Source of the DNA: Lutjanus erythropterus
Lineage: Eukaryota > Chordata > Actinopteri > Lutjaniformes > Lutjanidae
DNA: 64,000 nt
Assembly: GCA_020091685.1 (NCBI GenBank)
Contig: CM034600.1
Location: 8,321,837 to 8,385,836, forward strand
Direction of reading: 5' to 3'
Shown here: positions 34,980-47,474 of the stretch, one piece after another
Position numbering within the stretch: the first letter of the stretch is position 1
Layout: each line of letters starts with the position of its first letter
The notes under the pieces: model-generated
What the model was told of the DNA's origin: nothing
Seen by the model: the letters and a program-made list of their open reading frames with translations, nothing else
The model's database searches: none
Program-made: the position numbers and the translations under genes

Positions 34980-35420
34980 TTGCCTGGTTTATTCTTCCCC
35001 CCCGGGTCTTTGTTTACTTGTCTTTGTCTTTTTCCCACACTTTCTAATTACTGATTTGTTTCACCTGTGCCTGATTAGCTCCCAGTGTACTTAGCCTTTT
35101 GTGTTTTCCCCCTTTTGTTGCCAGTTCATCTTTGTATTTAGTCAAGCGTCCTTGTCTTATCCCCAGTGTTTTCCCTGTTTGGACTTCTGTGCTTTTTCTT
35201 CTTGTCTTATTTAGTCTTTGGATTTTTGCCTATTCCTTTGGATTTGTTTGTCTTTGGATAATTTTGAGCTTTTTCCTGCCTAACCTACTTAAGCCTTTGT
35301 TTTTTGAGTTTGTGAATTCAATCATTTTGAACTCCACCAGCTCAGTGCACCTAATTGTCTGCATTTTGAGCTGGTAGAGCGTTTCCAACATCCCTGACTC
35401 TGTTTGACCTGAATGGAACA
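34980..35420 (+). repeat. Probable retroelement-derived T-rich repeat
   Basis: The stretch is T/C-rich with many 'tttgtct' and 'ttgtttgtctttgg' blocks, plus 'cacctgtgcctgattag' and 'tctgcattttgagctgg'. Fish genomes contain many interspersed elements with this wording near retroelement ends. No coding frame of note. Confidence 0.35.
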
Positions 35421-36084
35421 GAACCTTTATTAGTATCACTGGTTAGACCTGTGTTTACTCTGCTGTTTCATGTCAAAATGGCTGCTCTGAAAAGGTCTAT
35501 GGAGCTATTTTTGGCAGAAAAAGCTGTATAATTATAGTTATAAGCACTCATACATATTCACAATGCTTTATAACAATAATTAGAACAGTACAGCATTATA
35601 GAGCATTTTATAAAGGTCAAGTATCATAATACCTTGTACCTTGCTGGTCACTGAGCCACATTTTTTGCAAGGATAATTGTATATTATAATTATCATAGAT
35701 GTAAAACATTAGAGTCGTTTTCCTACATGACTTTGTTAAATATTCTGCTCTGATTGGTTAATTACGACATTCTACAGTCTATTATTTCTAAATAGCACAC
35801 CGCTGCTATGAAAAACAGACCATTACTATGGATGTAGTTCTGAGATCATAGACTCTGGATGACTTGGCAGAAGCAATAAAATCATTTTAAAATCAATCAG
35901 TTGTGTAATAAAATGGATAGTGATTCACCTTCAGTGTGATTCAAGACCCTGCAAGATCCTGCATCACCCTGTTGGGGTTTATTTTTCATATTGACCTGCT
36001 CACTCTATATTATCCTTTACTTGTATCACATCATAAGTGACATCATGTTACTCCACTTTTCATTTGTAAGAAAACAAATGAAAT

Positions 36085-36600
36085 TTCAAAAATAAAAAAA
36101 TACATATTTTCCTCTTACCTATGGTGCTATTTATCCATCTAGATAGTTTTGTTGTGAGTTGCTGAGTTTTGGAGATGCCATAGAGATGTCTGCCCTCTCT
36201 CCAATGTACAGTAATGGAAGCAGATGGTACTTCAAAAATACTGATTTTTCCTTTGGCCTGCAGTGCTTTTCACATCTTGCTATGAGCATTTACTACTACA
36301 ACTACTTTCCTTCTGCCACAAAATCTAGCAGAACTACTTTTATCTTTTAGAAAGTACATGAGACTGCAAGGTCTGTGGATTATTTTGAGTAACTAAGTCA
36401 TGATTTTTGGAAAGAAAATGTAATTTTTTTTGGTGCTTTGAGTGCTGCTGAGTATCATTTTAGTCCCATTTTATTAGAGAGAAGGCAGATGTCTCTACAG
36501 CTGATATCTCCAAAACTCTGCAATCTAGATGAGTAAACAGCACCACAGGGCAGAGGAAAAATATCTTTTATTTTGGGGTTAACTGTCTCTTTTATATTCA
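36085..36600. mobile_element. Foldback repeat family A, near-complete copy
   Basis: The left arm contains 'gtgctatttatccatctaga' and 'gagttttggagat'. The right arm contains the inverted matches 'atctccaaaactctgcaa' and 'gatgagtaaacagcac', and ends 'ggttaactgtctctttta'. It lies about 90 nt downstream (transcript: upstream side is 36816) of the SEA exon at 36688. No coding capacity. Confidence 0.75.
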
Positions 36601-36687
36601 TTTTTAATATTAACTTGGCCAAGAAATATCATTATTGCTACTTCAACTGTGTTTTAAGCACTACTTGCTGCTCCAGTTGGAACTTAC

Positions 36688-36815
36688 AGCGCTCTCTATG
36701 CTGCGGGCCGTCTCTCCAAACAACTCAGACTTGGGGTCCTCCATCTCGGGGGTGTAGAAAATCTCCTGGCCCTCCACCTGGTCCAAGTGCAGGAAGCCAC
36801 TGAACCTCATGGTGG
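36688..36815 (-). CDS. agrn: agrn exon: SEA domain, part 1
   Basis: It encodes [35 protein letters not shown] and RSIESA, the N-terminal third of the agrin SEA domain. The [26 protein letters not shown] core is nearly identical to the mammalian protein. SEA modules are found in heavily O-glycosylated extracellular proteins and lie between the Ser/Thr-rich linkers here. The exon is 128 nt, phase 1-0, with acceptor ctccctccag and donor gtaagt. Confidence 0.97.
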
Positions 36816-39800
36816 CTGGAGGGAGAGAAGAAGAAGATGTGATGATGAAATACACCACAGCTCAAACCGTCTTCTATCACTCAGTTCCCGCTGCCTTCAC
36901 ACAGTGTTCGTTCTGGGGTCGTGCCAGTTTTGGGTTAGTGATGGATTGTGTGTTTGTGTGCGTTTGACAAGGGGAGGTTAGTGAGTTTGTGGCTGATTGC
37001 GTGGGAGTTTAACAAGGGGCTGGAGCTTGGCTGTTAAAGGGGGGCGTAGTGGTGGTGGAGGTTGCGGTGGTGGTGGAAGAGGTGGACTGTGGGATATATG
37101 AGAGAAGGAAGGGAGGAACAAAGAACTAGGGAAGGTGGAAAAATGGGCCAGTTTTACCAGACCGAGACTCGTCCCAAAAGCTGGCCGAGGCATGGAGGGC
37201 TGAGTAAAAAGACAACAAGTTAGACAGACACACAAATACATGGAGGAAAAACAACACGTACACACAGGCTAAAGAGGAAACGGCCCACAAGCACTCTCAA
37301 AAGTGCCTTCTTCAGCAAAGAGAAAGCCTCCCTGTCCGACCTTGGGGGTTATGTTGTCCAACATTTATCAACTCTCTATACGCTTTCTTCATACCGCTGC
37401 CAGGGAGGAGCGAGGTTTGAAATAAAGCTGAAAGTGGAGGCGATTTGTGTGTGTGAGGTGAAGAACGGAGGAGCACGCGAGGCGCTGATGTTGGGCTTCC
37501 ACGCCGCTCGTAATCAGCAGAACAAATTGCCCAAATCAATCATGGCTGCCCCTGCCTGAGCAACGCCAGGGAGAACGGGAAGAGCACTTGTATGATTATC
37601 GTGAAAGATAGCCGTAATTGTCTCTTTAATGCTGCCAGACCGGTGACTGACACAGCCTGGTTAAAACTGCATGAAAAGGACAGTAGACATGGCGAGGCGA
37701 GCGCCCGCCCCGCTCATGTTCCCCCTCTGTCCCCCGCCCTCGTTTTTACAGTACTTTCATGGGCAGCACACATCGATTCAGATGTGACGGCCGCCATAAA
37801 GTAGAGGCAAATGGGCGAGGTTCGGACGATAAGACGAAGGGGGAGACAGAAAAGAGAAAGGGACAGCCAGAGGGATCTGACTTTTAATCTGCAAAGAAGA
37901 CAAACATCAGAGAGGGTGATTTTCCGGCCCACTGCCGTGACGGACGTAAAGAGAGAAAGAAAAGGGAGTGATAAAAGGAGGGACAGCGCTATTTGACTAT
38001 CAGATACTAGTGAACTGTAAAATGTAATGGATTTGTCAGACTTCCACCGACATATGGAAGAGTTTACAGTAGCTGGAGGTTAGCGTGTCATTAACTTTCA
38101 CATGAGCACTTGCTGGTCATTATCTTTGATGTCATATGAATGGTGGTGCCTTGTTTAAATGTAACACATGGAGGGCCTGCGGGGGATGTTTTAGGCGAAC
38201 ACATTAAGAACACAGGGCCTCATGCAGGAAGCAAAATACAAACAAATGTTCTCTTGTTTTTGTTTGTATCCACACAATGCTTTCTTATTTTTGCTTTTTT
38301 CGTTGGTATGAGACAGTTTTACAAGTGGACAAGTCCACTGTGACTGAGATAAGAAAAATCATCTTCTTTTCACAGTCCACTAATTGTCTGTTCAATGCAA
38401 ACAAACACATGTTCAAAAAATGTTAAATATGTATAACAAATTGAAAAAACATTAAGTGTTTGACATATGTTGACTGCTTTTAACCAAACAGTTAAAGGTG
38501 TTAGAATATAAAAGTTTTCCCACATCTATTTCCTGCTTCACAAATGTTATGGTTTTATCTATTTTGTTTTTAAATCTATTTTTAGCATTATATGTCCAAT
38601 ATTTTAGGGGTTTTAGACTGTTGCTTGGGCAAAACACTTCTATGGAGCCTATAAACTGACATAATGTGATAAAAGGTTATCAGACAAGTCAAAAATACAA
38701 GTAAATACATCCATAAATACTGTTAAATATTTCAAAGAAACATTAAACATAAAAAATAAATATAAATCTTTTCCTTTAAGCATTGATCAGTTGGTATAAA
38801 AGAGCAAAAAACAACCAACCGTTTGATCAAACAAATAAAAGCAGAATTTAACTAAGTCTTTTAGACTTTTAATTCCTTCACTCACTGTGTGTCGCTCTGC
38901 TGACACATAATTTACAGCATCACAATATGTGGTTTTCACTACTGCCAATGTTCTTCTTTTTACAGCTGTTTCTGTAACATTTGGCCATGTGCCAGAGTGT
39001 TTGCACACGGCCCTTATAGTGTATAAAGGGTGTTACCTATTCTAAAAACAAACACTTGTCCACAGGCCTCCAGTTTATGATCGAGTGGGATTCATTATTC
39101 AGGACACATTTGGATGGTTAAGGACGTTTGGTGCATCTGGAGTTGACTTGTCTTATTTTTTCTCAAAAAAATTAAGAGAATTTTTCATAGAAATTCAAGT
39201 GTATGTTCCCGCTTAAGGCCCAGTGTTGCAGTTTTCAGAGATACCTGATGAATAAACCCAGACCTATGTTCGTGTGTGAATACTACTACAGGTAAGTGGT
39301 AAAAAAAAGACATTCCTAACCAAGGTCTGACATCTCCTGTGAAGCTTTACAACAGCACACAAAGAGAGTTTCATAGGTCTCCTTGAGCAGGTTAAATGAA
39401 TGCATGGACCAAACTCAACCTTGAGCCACTTCGCTGCTTGATGTCTCAATAAAATTTGAAGATTGGAACAGCGAACAATTAGTCCTTTTCATTTTGAGAT
39501 GGCGCTGGGCGCTCGTCAATAAAGTGGACAGCACAATGAGGTAGCGGCCGATGGATACTCCAGCATGAGGGGACATGTCATTTCATTTCTAATGAGCGGA
39601 GGATTGGCTGAGCTCTCCTCGGGAGAAAAAAGATCCGGTGTATCGATCAGCCTATCGCGCTGCCTGCTTTTATTGGTAACACTTGAGCTGAATGAAGTAT
39701 TGATCGCTGTCATTGTTGGCTGAGATAAATATTTACAGGCTTTAGGGGATTTGTTACAAATGTTATCTTGCAGCTAAAACCTGTTACATGTGCTTACACA

Positions 39801-39845
39801 ACACATGCTTCTGTAGTTGCCTGGATTTGGGGCCAAAGGTCATTA
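36816..39845. other. Intron upstream of the SEA domain, proximal part
   Basis: No exon or defined transposon recognised in this part of the 8.4-kb intron. The stretch around 37670-37800 is modestly GC-rich. Confidence 0.4.
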
Positions 39846-40920
39846 AAGGGATAGTTTAGATTATTTGAAGTGAAGTTGTGTGCAGGATTTATCTATAGTC
39901 GGTGGATTACCTACAATAGATGGCGGTCTGCCACTTTCATTAACATATAAAGCCACTTTTGGCCTTCCACAGTCTGCTGCCATTTACTTCTTTCACAGAA
40001 TTTATAAGCAAACAGAAGTAAAACATGGAGCACCACATGTATTGAGGTTGGATTTAAAGGGATAAGTCAGATTTTCAAAGTGGGGTTGTTTGAAGTACTT
40101 ATTCATAGTCAGTGTATTTCCTACAGTAGATGGCACTTAGCCAGTTTGGAGAAACAGCAGGAGAACATGTGTAGGAAGATAAGAAATGTACTGCTGTGTA
40201 TTTTATAAATGTATTTTAACCACTTAAAAAAAATCAGTGTAGACTTAATTAAGAATATTTTCATCACTTTACCTTGACATCAGACAGCCCTTTCCAATGG
40301 GAAGCTGCTGTTATATGAGCCAAATATCACACTCTCCATATCAACCAGACTCCATTCGCAAAATCAGTCATTTTAGCTCGCAGAACACAGGAGCTACTGG
40401 TCTGTCGCTGCCTCGATCTGTTCGTTTGTTTGTGTTATTTTGTGACTTTGGTGAATCTGAAATCTAAAATTTTAAAACGCCAAAGTCACACAATAATAAC
40501 TGTTGGCGGCAGCAGTAGACCAGTAGCTCCCATGTTTTGCAAAGCAAAATTACAGATTTTGCCAGTGGAATCTGGTTAGTTTGGAGGGAGTTGTTTCCTG
40601 TGGAAAAGGTCTGTCTGATGACAAGGTAAGACAGTGAAAATATTCCAAATGTAGCATACACTTCATCTAATGTTGATTTTATTAGATGGGCCTTTTGTTG
40701 CTGAACCTATCCTCAGCAGTTCATTGCTTAGCTTCCTGCACTGGTGCTCCAAGTGCTTCTCCAAACTGTGAGTGTGCCAGGCGCCATCTACTGTTGGTCA
40801 TACACTGATTATGGATAAGTACTTCATACAAACCAGCTTCAAAAAATCGGAGCTATCCCTTCAAATTCAACCTCAGCTCATGTTTTACTTCTGTTTGCTT
40901 ATAAATTCTGAGAGAAATAA
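39846..40920. mobile_element. Foldback element family B, nested/complex copy
   Basis: The core at 40054-40864 is a nearly complete family B element whose halves are inverted copies. It is bracketed by a further inverted pair: 'gaatttataagcaaacagaa' with 'gtaaaacatg' (about 39998-40028), answered by 'catgttttacttctgtttgc' (about 40878-40900). A second family B-like left end ('aaagggatagtttagattat') starts at 39846. The structure is therefore a palindrome within a palindrome. Confidence 0.75.
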
Positions 40921-42455
40921 ATGAGAGAGGAGACTCTTGAAGGCCAAAGGTGGCCTTATATCTTCAGATCATACTGTGGAGCGTGTGGCAGTGAACTCTG
41001 CTGCTTTATTGGAAGGCTTTGGGACCTTCAACAAGCTGGAGATGCAACTCCGCGCACTAATTTGTGGCCTCAGCTCTTTCAAGTCATGACCCGTGGCTCC
41101 CACGGGAGCCAAAGAGAATCCCTCCTTTCACAATCAGTCAGACTAACACCGCTGGGACAAATAGGGAGCAGATTTCAACTGAGGGATGGTGGGAGGGAGA
41201 GATAGAGAAGCAAAGGGGAGAAAGAAGCCCTTTATCTTTATGAACCAAGTCTGGCAGAAGGCACTGATTGGTACAACAGCGCTCGTCGGCCTCTGGTAGT
41301 CTCTCAACTCCCCCCCCACCCGCTCAGCTCCAGAGAGAAATGAACTGATGCAAGACTGGATTGAGATTGACTGAGCGGAGGGAGAGAGAAGGGTGAGATA
41401 TAGCTCAAGAGGGAGATACTGAGCAGTAGCACTGACTGATAAAGAGGAGAATGTGCGTGGGGGTGGGGGGTGGGGGGAACAGGAGGAGAGGTGGCGGAAG
41501 ATTAAAAGAAGGTGAAGGAGGACAGAAAAAGCAAGAATAGAGACACTGGTGGTTATTTACAAAGCAAGGCACAGGGGTCCTAAAATATGTATCAAACCAC
41601 TCTTCTTTCAAAATTCTGGAGAAGAATTAGAGAAAATCAGACTCGCTGGGGATCATGCAGGGCACGTCTAATATCAGAGTCAAGTTTTGTAAAATTCATA
41701 AACATAGATTACTGAGGTCAGACGTAACGTTACACTGTTTGTGTATTTTTCGTACATTTCCTGCCACCTGCCAATGATAATTTACATATGAGGGCGGTGA
41801 TTCATGCGAACAATGCTGCAGAAAAAAAAAACTGCCACCTGTTCATCTGGTTATAGAAGGCAGATGGCACAATATCACTATTCCCGAAGTAAACATTAAA
41901 AATGAAAAAATGTTGTGTTGATTCTCACTGTATCAACAAATTAAGGTTATAAATTGAGGAAAAGAAAATAGAGGAGATGAGAAAGAGACAAGCATCGTGT
42001 GCAGTGCTATTTTGCATTCAAGACAGTGATGTGTAAATAGAAATAGATTAATTATTAGCATGTGATGTTAGTTCTTAACAGCGAAACATTAACAACAACA
42101 GAAAGTCAAAGTTACACTGGGAAATTCTGGTGTTCTGTTCCGTGAGTAAAAAAAAAAATAGTTGAAAAACACATTCATGTTTCTAAAAACACAAATTTCT
42201 AAAAATTCGACCTACAAGATAACCTTGCTCAACAATATGCGGTGCAGATTACTCCATCTGTCGAGACACAGATGGTAAATATTATTAATGATACTGTAGT
42301 TTTGAGCTTTTTTTTTTAATTTTCTGGTTTTAGCAGTCATTAACAAGCAACATTTTTCCACAAGCCCAAAACAGCAGATCTATGACTGAAATCTCAGGGG
42401 GGCAACACAGAACAGTGATGCTAATGAGGGATGGTGTAGACCAGTGATACTCATC

Positions 42456-43215
42456 TTAAAGGGATTATTTGAAGTGGGGTTGTATGAGGTACTTATCAAT
42501 CATCAGTGTATTATTCACAGTAGAGGCTGGTGGGTATGTCCCCAGTTTGGAGGAGCAGGGAGGAGTGCCAGCACAGAAGCTAAGCAATGAACTGCTGCGG
42601 ACAGGGTCACCCAAAAAAAAAAAAATCAATGTCAATTTATGTGTATGCTAAATTTAGAACATTTTCACTGCTTTACTTTGCCAGTAGACAGCCTTTTCTG
42701 ACAGGAAACCACCAATATACCAGCCAAATATCACTCTGTCCAAACCAACCAAACTCTATAGGCAGAATCAATCATTTTGCCTTTCTTGCTGTTCAACCGC
42801 TGCCTGTTTTTTGTGTTATTTTATGACTTTGGTGTTTTAAAAGGATATTTCAAATTCAACAAAGTCACACAATAACACAAACTAACTGATAGCGGCAGCG
42901 GTGGACCTGCAACTCCTGTGTTCTGTGAGGTAAAATTACTGATTTTGCCCATGGAGTATGGTTGGGTTGGAGAGGTCAATGTTTGGTTTCTAAAATAGTG
43001 GTTCCTGTCATAAAAGGCTGCCTGATGGCAAAGTAAAGCTGGGAAAATATTGTTAATATAGCACACACTGTTTTTAGGTGTCCCTTTTTTAAGTGGGTAA
43101 AATATCTTTTGTTACTGTCCCTGTCAATAGCAGTGCATTGCTTAACTTCCATGCTGATGCACCTCTCTGCTTTTCCAAACTAAGAGTGTTGACTAACATT
43201 GACTGTAGGTAATAC
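42456..43215. mobile_element. Foldback element family B, copy missing its right end
   Basis: It starts ttaaagggattatttgaa and contains 'gtatgaggtacttatcaa' and the central pair 'tgtgttattttatgactttg' / 'aaagtcacacaataacacaa'. It fades at 'actgtaggtaatacaaatta' without the usual terminal block. Confidence 0.75.
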
Positions 43216-43954
43216 AAATTAAATCAAATCTCTTTAACACCAGCTGTCTTTAAGACAGTGCTGGTTGGCTCGCCAACAACTCTTTAAATCCCACTTAAAA
43301 TAAACTGATTCACGCTGTGATTTTTTTGTGTGTCACTCCTTGTACCAAGTTACTTTAATGGGTTAAGTTAATAAGTCATTTAAAATGTCCTCATTAACAC
43401 TGCTGAGACAATCCAGGATTTAATTGCTAATTTTATTGATTGTAATTGCTATTGTTTTTAATTTTTAATTGCTATTGTGTTTAATTTTTCAATTGCTCTG
43501 CTCATTCATGCATATTTACCTTTCAAAACTGTTATTGTTACCTTGCTTTAGCCTTGCAATCTTTCTTCTTCCTAGTATTTCCAAGCTTCTTCATTTTAGT
43601 TGTGTGTCTTATTGTATGTCTGTACCTTGGCGCCATTGCAAACGTGTTTTCCAATTATTTAAATAAGTCAAATTATAAATGATGATGATGATTTAATTTG
43701 AAAATGAATAATTTGAGAGAAAGATGAGTTGTGGACCTGTTAATGTTTATTCATTTTATCTGATGAATATTATTAATGTTTGTTTATTAACTCCTGTCAT
43801 TTTTCAAAAGTGGCCTCCAGGCAAAGAAAGTTGAGTATCCCTGGCGCAGACCTTTTCTAGGCAGCAGAGATTACAGCTAAAAATTAGCATTCTGTCTGAG
43901 AGCTGGATGAGAGGATCAATGCCACTTTCATGTCTTTATGTCAAGTACAGAGCT

Positions 43955-44275
43955 TTGGCTGGGAGGTGATTACTTTAGCTTAGGCCAGAAGCTAGGAATA
44001 TGAAAATAACTTCCCCTAAAACTACAAACTATTGTTATAACATTTCTGTTTGTGTACAGGTTTAACAAAGAGACACTGATGAGCTTTAGAGGAGCTGGTA
44101 GTTGTTTTTTTCTTCAACTTTAGGGAGATACAGACTTGCTGTTTCCCCCGGATTCCAGCCTTTATGCTAAGCTAAGCTAATCACCTCCCGGCTCCACCTC
44201 CATACTTAATGCACAGGGGTGAGAGTGGTCTTGATCTTCTCATCTAGCACTCAGACAGGAAGTAGATAGGCTTTC
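43955..44275. mobile_element. MITE of the 'gctaagctaagctaa' type
   Basis: It contains 'gctgggaggtgattac', 'caggtttaacaaagagac', 'tttatgctaagctaagcta' and 'gagagtggtcttgatcttct', in an order that recurs very often in percomorph fish genomes. Boundaries are approximate. Confidence 0.6.
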
Positions 44276-45250
44276 AGATGTTGAGCAAGGTATTAGTTGT
44301 TCACATTTGTTGACTGAAGAGATTTCCACACACTTAGATCTATGAAGTCTATCAGACCTTCAACAAAATCAACAATAGACAAACAGGTAAAAATAACTAA
44401 TCCCCTTGTAATCATTGGTAGTATGCAATACACCTGTGCACACCCCAGTGGTAGAAGCTCCACCTCTTGGAAAATGTAGTTTTTAAGTGAATAAATGAAT
44501 GGAGTACGGTGAAGTATACAATGCAAAATAATGTGGAACACAGTGAATCTAGGAAAAGCATTAGTTTCAGTGTTAAGCTTAAGGTTTTTATTATAATATG
44601 GGGGGTGTATGTCAGGGGCAAGATTTCAGAAATTAAGTAATATTTATATAATATAATAATCTGAAAAATAAAATTTGACATTTACTGTATAATTTTATTT
44701 TTGTTATTTTTGCAATTATACATGTCTAGTATTAATTTTATTTCACTTAGGTAAGAGTTTGTTTTTTTTTACATCTAGATTTAGTTTAGTTTTAGTTAAA
44801 TATAATAACTTTGATAGTACCATACAAATTCATCACATAATAATTAGATTTTGAGGGGGATAGAAAAAAGTGTGTGGAAATAATCAGTTTGGTCACATCG
44901 GCGATCATTCTGAAATTTGTTAAGAAAGATCACAAAGACTTTAAACTGCAGATTCTGTCGTAGATACTGTTAAAAGATGTTCCAGTTTTTTCAAAAAGAC
45001 CAGTGAAAGAAAAACCTTCAACAAACAGTGAGTTTATGTGAATCAGTGCAAGAGACTGAGCATTGAGTCACAGAAGCTAGCGGAACGGCAGCTAACCCGC
45101 AAGCGATAACAGGATTTCAGCTCTCTTATCATATCTTATCATATAGTACCGACCGTCAGGAGACAAATGCACAGAGGAGGAAACACAGGGTAACATTCAG
45201 GTGATTACAGGGTAGATAAAGTGATTTTTGGAAGGGGTATTTTGACTTAC

Positions 45251-45376
45251 AGGGGCAGTTGGCGCCCTCTGGAGTGCTGGCTGGCGTCTTGCCATCGGGG
45301 CAGCAGCCGAACTCCTTGTTGTCACAGGACGACCTGCCCTCGGGTGGGGGTACGGTGGTGCTTGCCACCGTGGGAC
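45251..45376 (-). CDS. agrn: agrn exon: linker with predicted neurotrypsin alpha site and GCC motif
   Basis: It encodes TTVPPPEGRSSCDNKEFGCC and DGKTPASTPEG-NCP. Mammalian agrin has a matching segment (ER-ASCY..LGCCSDGKTP..EG-NCP) just before the SEA domain. The protease neurotrypsin cuts it after Arg (alpha site). The fish sequence keeps Arg followed by Ser-Ser-Cys at the equivalent point, so R|S is the predicted cut. The exon is 126 nt, phase 1-1, with acceptor accctgcag and donor gtaagt. Confidence 0.95.
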
Positions 45377-46264
45377 CTGCAGGGTGATACACAGGGGTTT
45401 ATAATCATTCATGAAGCTTCAGAAGATTCATATATACCAGCCAGCTTATCTCAGAGAGCCAGAGTGGAACTATTTTAAAGACTTTTCAGACTCTGATGAC
45501 GGGTACCGTTTCTAAGATCAGAACCAACAGAACGTTTTGTTTTTAGCTCCTGCAGATGGTTGTGAGCTTGCAGTCCGCTGACCTGTGATTAGACGCTAAT
45601 AGAGGCATCTGTCAGGAGTGATTATATGGCATTTTCATGGGAATTTTACACCTGGAACTCATTTTGGCAGAGAACACATAATGGGCACTGTTGCCAGTCA
45701 TGTCACACACAGAGTACTTTAAATGATGACGGGATACGATAACTGCTTGCTGCTGATTGGCCGACAGTTACCTTCAAGGCTTTCCACAGGGGAAAAAAAA
45801 CATACAGTGGTGTTTGTGTTACGGTCACTGTATATCTGGCTATCTTGGGACATAAAAGACATAAAAGTGGCTGGGCTTTCTCCCTCTGAAGGATGAGAGT
45901 GTGTAAGAGCATCGGAGCGCCGTCCTCTCTAATGATGCTGGTGGAGGGGGTGTCTTGGTCGAAGCGGCGCAGTTTATGGCCGCACAGAGATTAGAAATAA
46001 TCGTGGAGGCAAACAGCTAGCGGCTAAACAAGTCGTAAAGACGTCAGAGGCGAGGGACGTCCTGCTCAAGGACTCGCGGTCAAAGGAGGCGAGAGGAGGA
46101 GGGAGGAGGGAAGAGGCTGGGGAGTTTATAGGGCATCTGTTGGCGTGTGGTCTGCAGATTTACAGATGCTGAAGAGGAGAGCGCTGGTGGGGGAAAGAGG
46201 GCAGTGCACAGCAGTGAGGGGACGCTGCACAACCCCAGTGGGAGCTATGAGAACTGTCAAATAA

Positions 46265-46265
<1 letters not shown>

Positions 46266-46303
<38 letters not shown>
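46266..46303. repeat. CA microsatellite
   Basis: An uninterrupted AC run of about 19 units; both-strand open frames over it are artefacts. Confidence 0.95.
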
Positions 46304-46305
<2 letters not shown>

Positions 46306-46460
46306 GCAGATACAAAAACACATACAAACACACACCTCTGACCTGCTCACATTTATACAGTCAGACAGTGACATGTGCACTCAGAATTGGACAAACTGTG
46401 ACATGAGGAGAGGGAGATAACACACACACAAACACAAATCAAAGATAAGACTCCAGCACA

Positions 46461-47469
46461 CACTCTTAGAAATAAGGGTTCTAAACTAACTAAAATTTTC
46501 ATCTAAAGAACCCTTTCGGAAGAAAGAATTCCTTGCGGTTTGTTGACAGTGTGGGTGTTAAAAGTTGATATGACATAGATTGTTAAAATGATGGAAAGTG
46601 ATTTTTTTGCCTCATCTGTAGGAAACAATATAGTTCTTCAAAGAACCCTTGGAAGACAAGAGGGTTATATGTGAAACCCATACCACATTAATTTTTCGGT
46701 CTCTGTGGGTGGGTGCTATGTGAACCCCTTGAAATATCAAAAAGGGCTCTGGATAGAACACCCAGGGTGGTTTCTAAATGAAAATCTTGGAATATAAAAA
46801 GGTTGTTGGTAGAACCCATTTGTGACTTTTTAGCACCATTGTAAGGTAGAGAGATCCTAAACAGAACCCTCAATGAGGGTTCTGGGTGGAACAATTACAC
46901 CATAGGAGGGTTCTCTGCAAAACCTCTCATAGGGGGTTCTGGGCGGAACCTTTCACCAATGGTTGTAGGTATAACCCTTTATGTGGGGTTCTAGGTAGAA
47001 CAATCTGAAAGGGTATAACTTTTTTCCACCAGGAACCAAAAAGGGTTTTCCTATAGGGACAAGCTGAGGAACCCTATGTGGCTCTAGCTTGCAATATCTA
47101 GTTAGAATACGAACGGGCTCAGGGTAGAACATCCTGGATGGGTTCTTGATGAAACCTCATGGAAAATAAAAGGGTTCTTGGTAGAACTCCCTGGGTGGTG
47201 TTTTGTTAGCACCCTTAGAAGGTGGAAAAGTTCTAAATAGAAACCCCCAAAAAAGGTTTCTGGGTGGAACCATTATACTATATCAGATTTTTCCGTAGAA
47301 CCTCTAATAGGTTGTTCTGAGTGAATCTTTCACAGATTGTTCTAGATATAACCCTTTATGTTGAGTTCTAGGCAGAATGCTCCAAAAGGGATCCAACTAG
47401 GGGTTCTACTATGGGGAAAAGCCAAAGAACCCTACAAGGTTCTAGTTAGCACCTTTATTTCTAAGTGTG
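46461..47469. mobile_element. Repeat family D, copy 1: tandem 'gggttct' units with inverted ends
   Basis: The ends are cactcttagaaataaggg and 'cctttatttctaagtgtg', which are inverted copies. The interior is built of degenerate units of about 55-60 bp such as 'gggttctaggtagaacc' and 'cttggaatataaaaggtt'. The second copy at 62622-63468 has the same plan. Probably a non-autonomous DNA transposon with an expanded minisatellite core. Confidence 0.75.
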
Positions 47470-47474
47470 TACAC

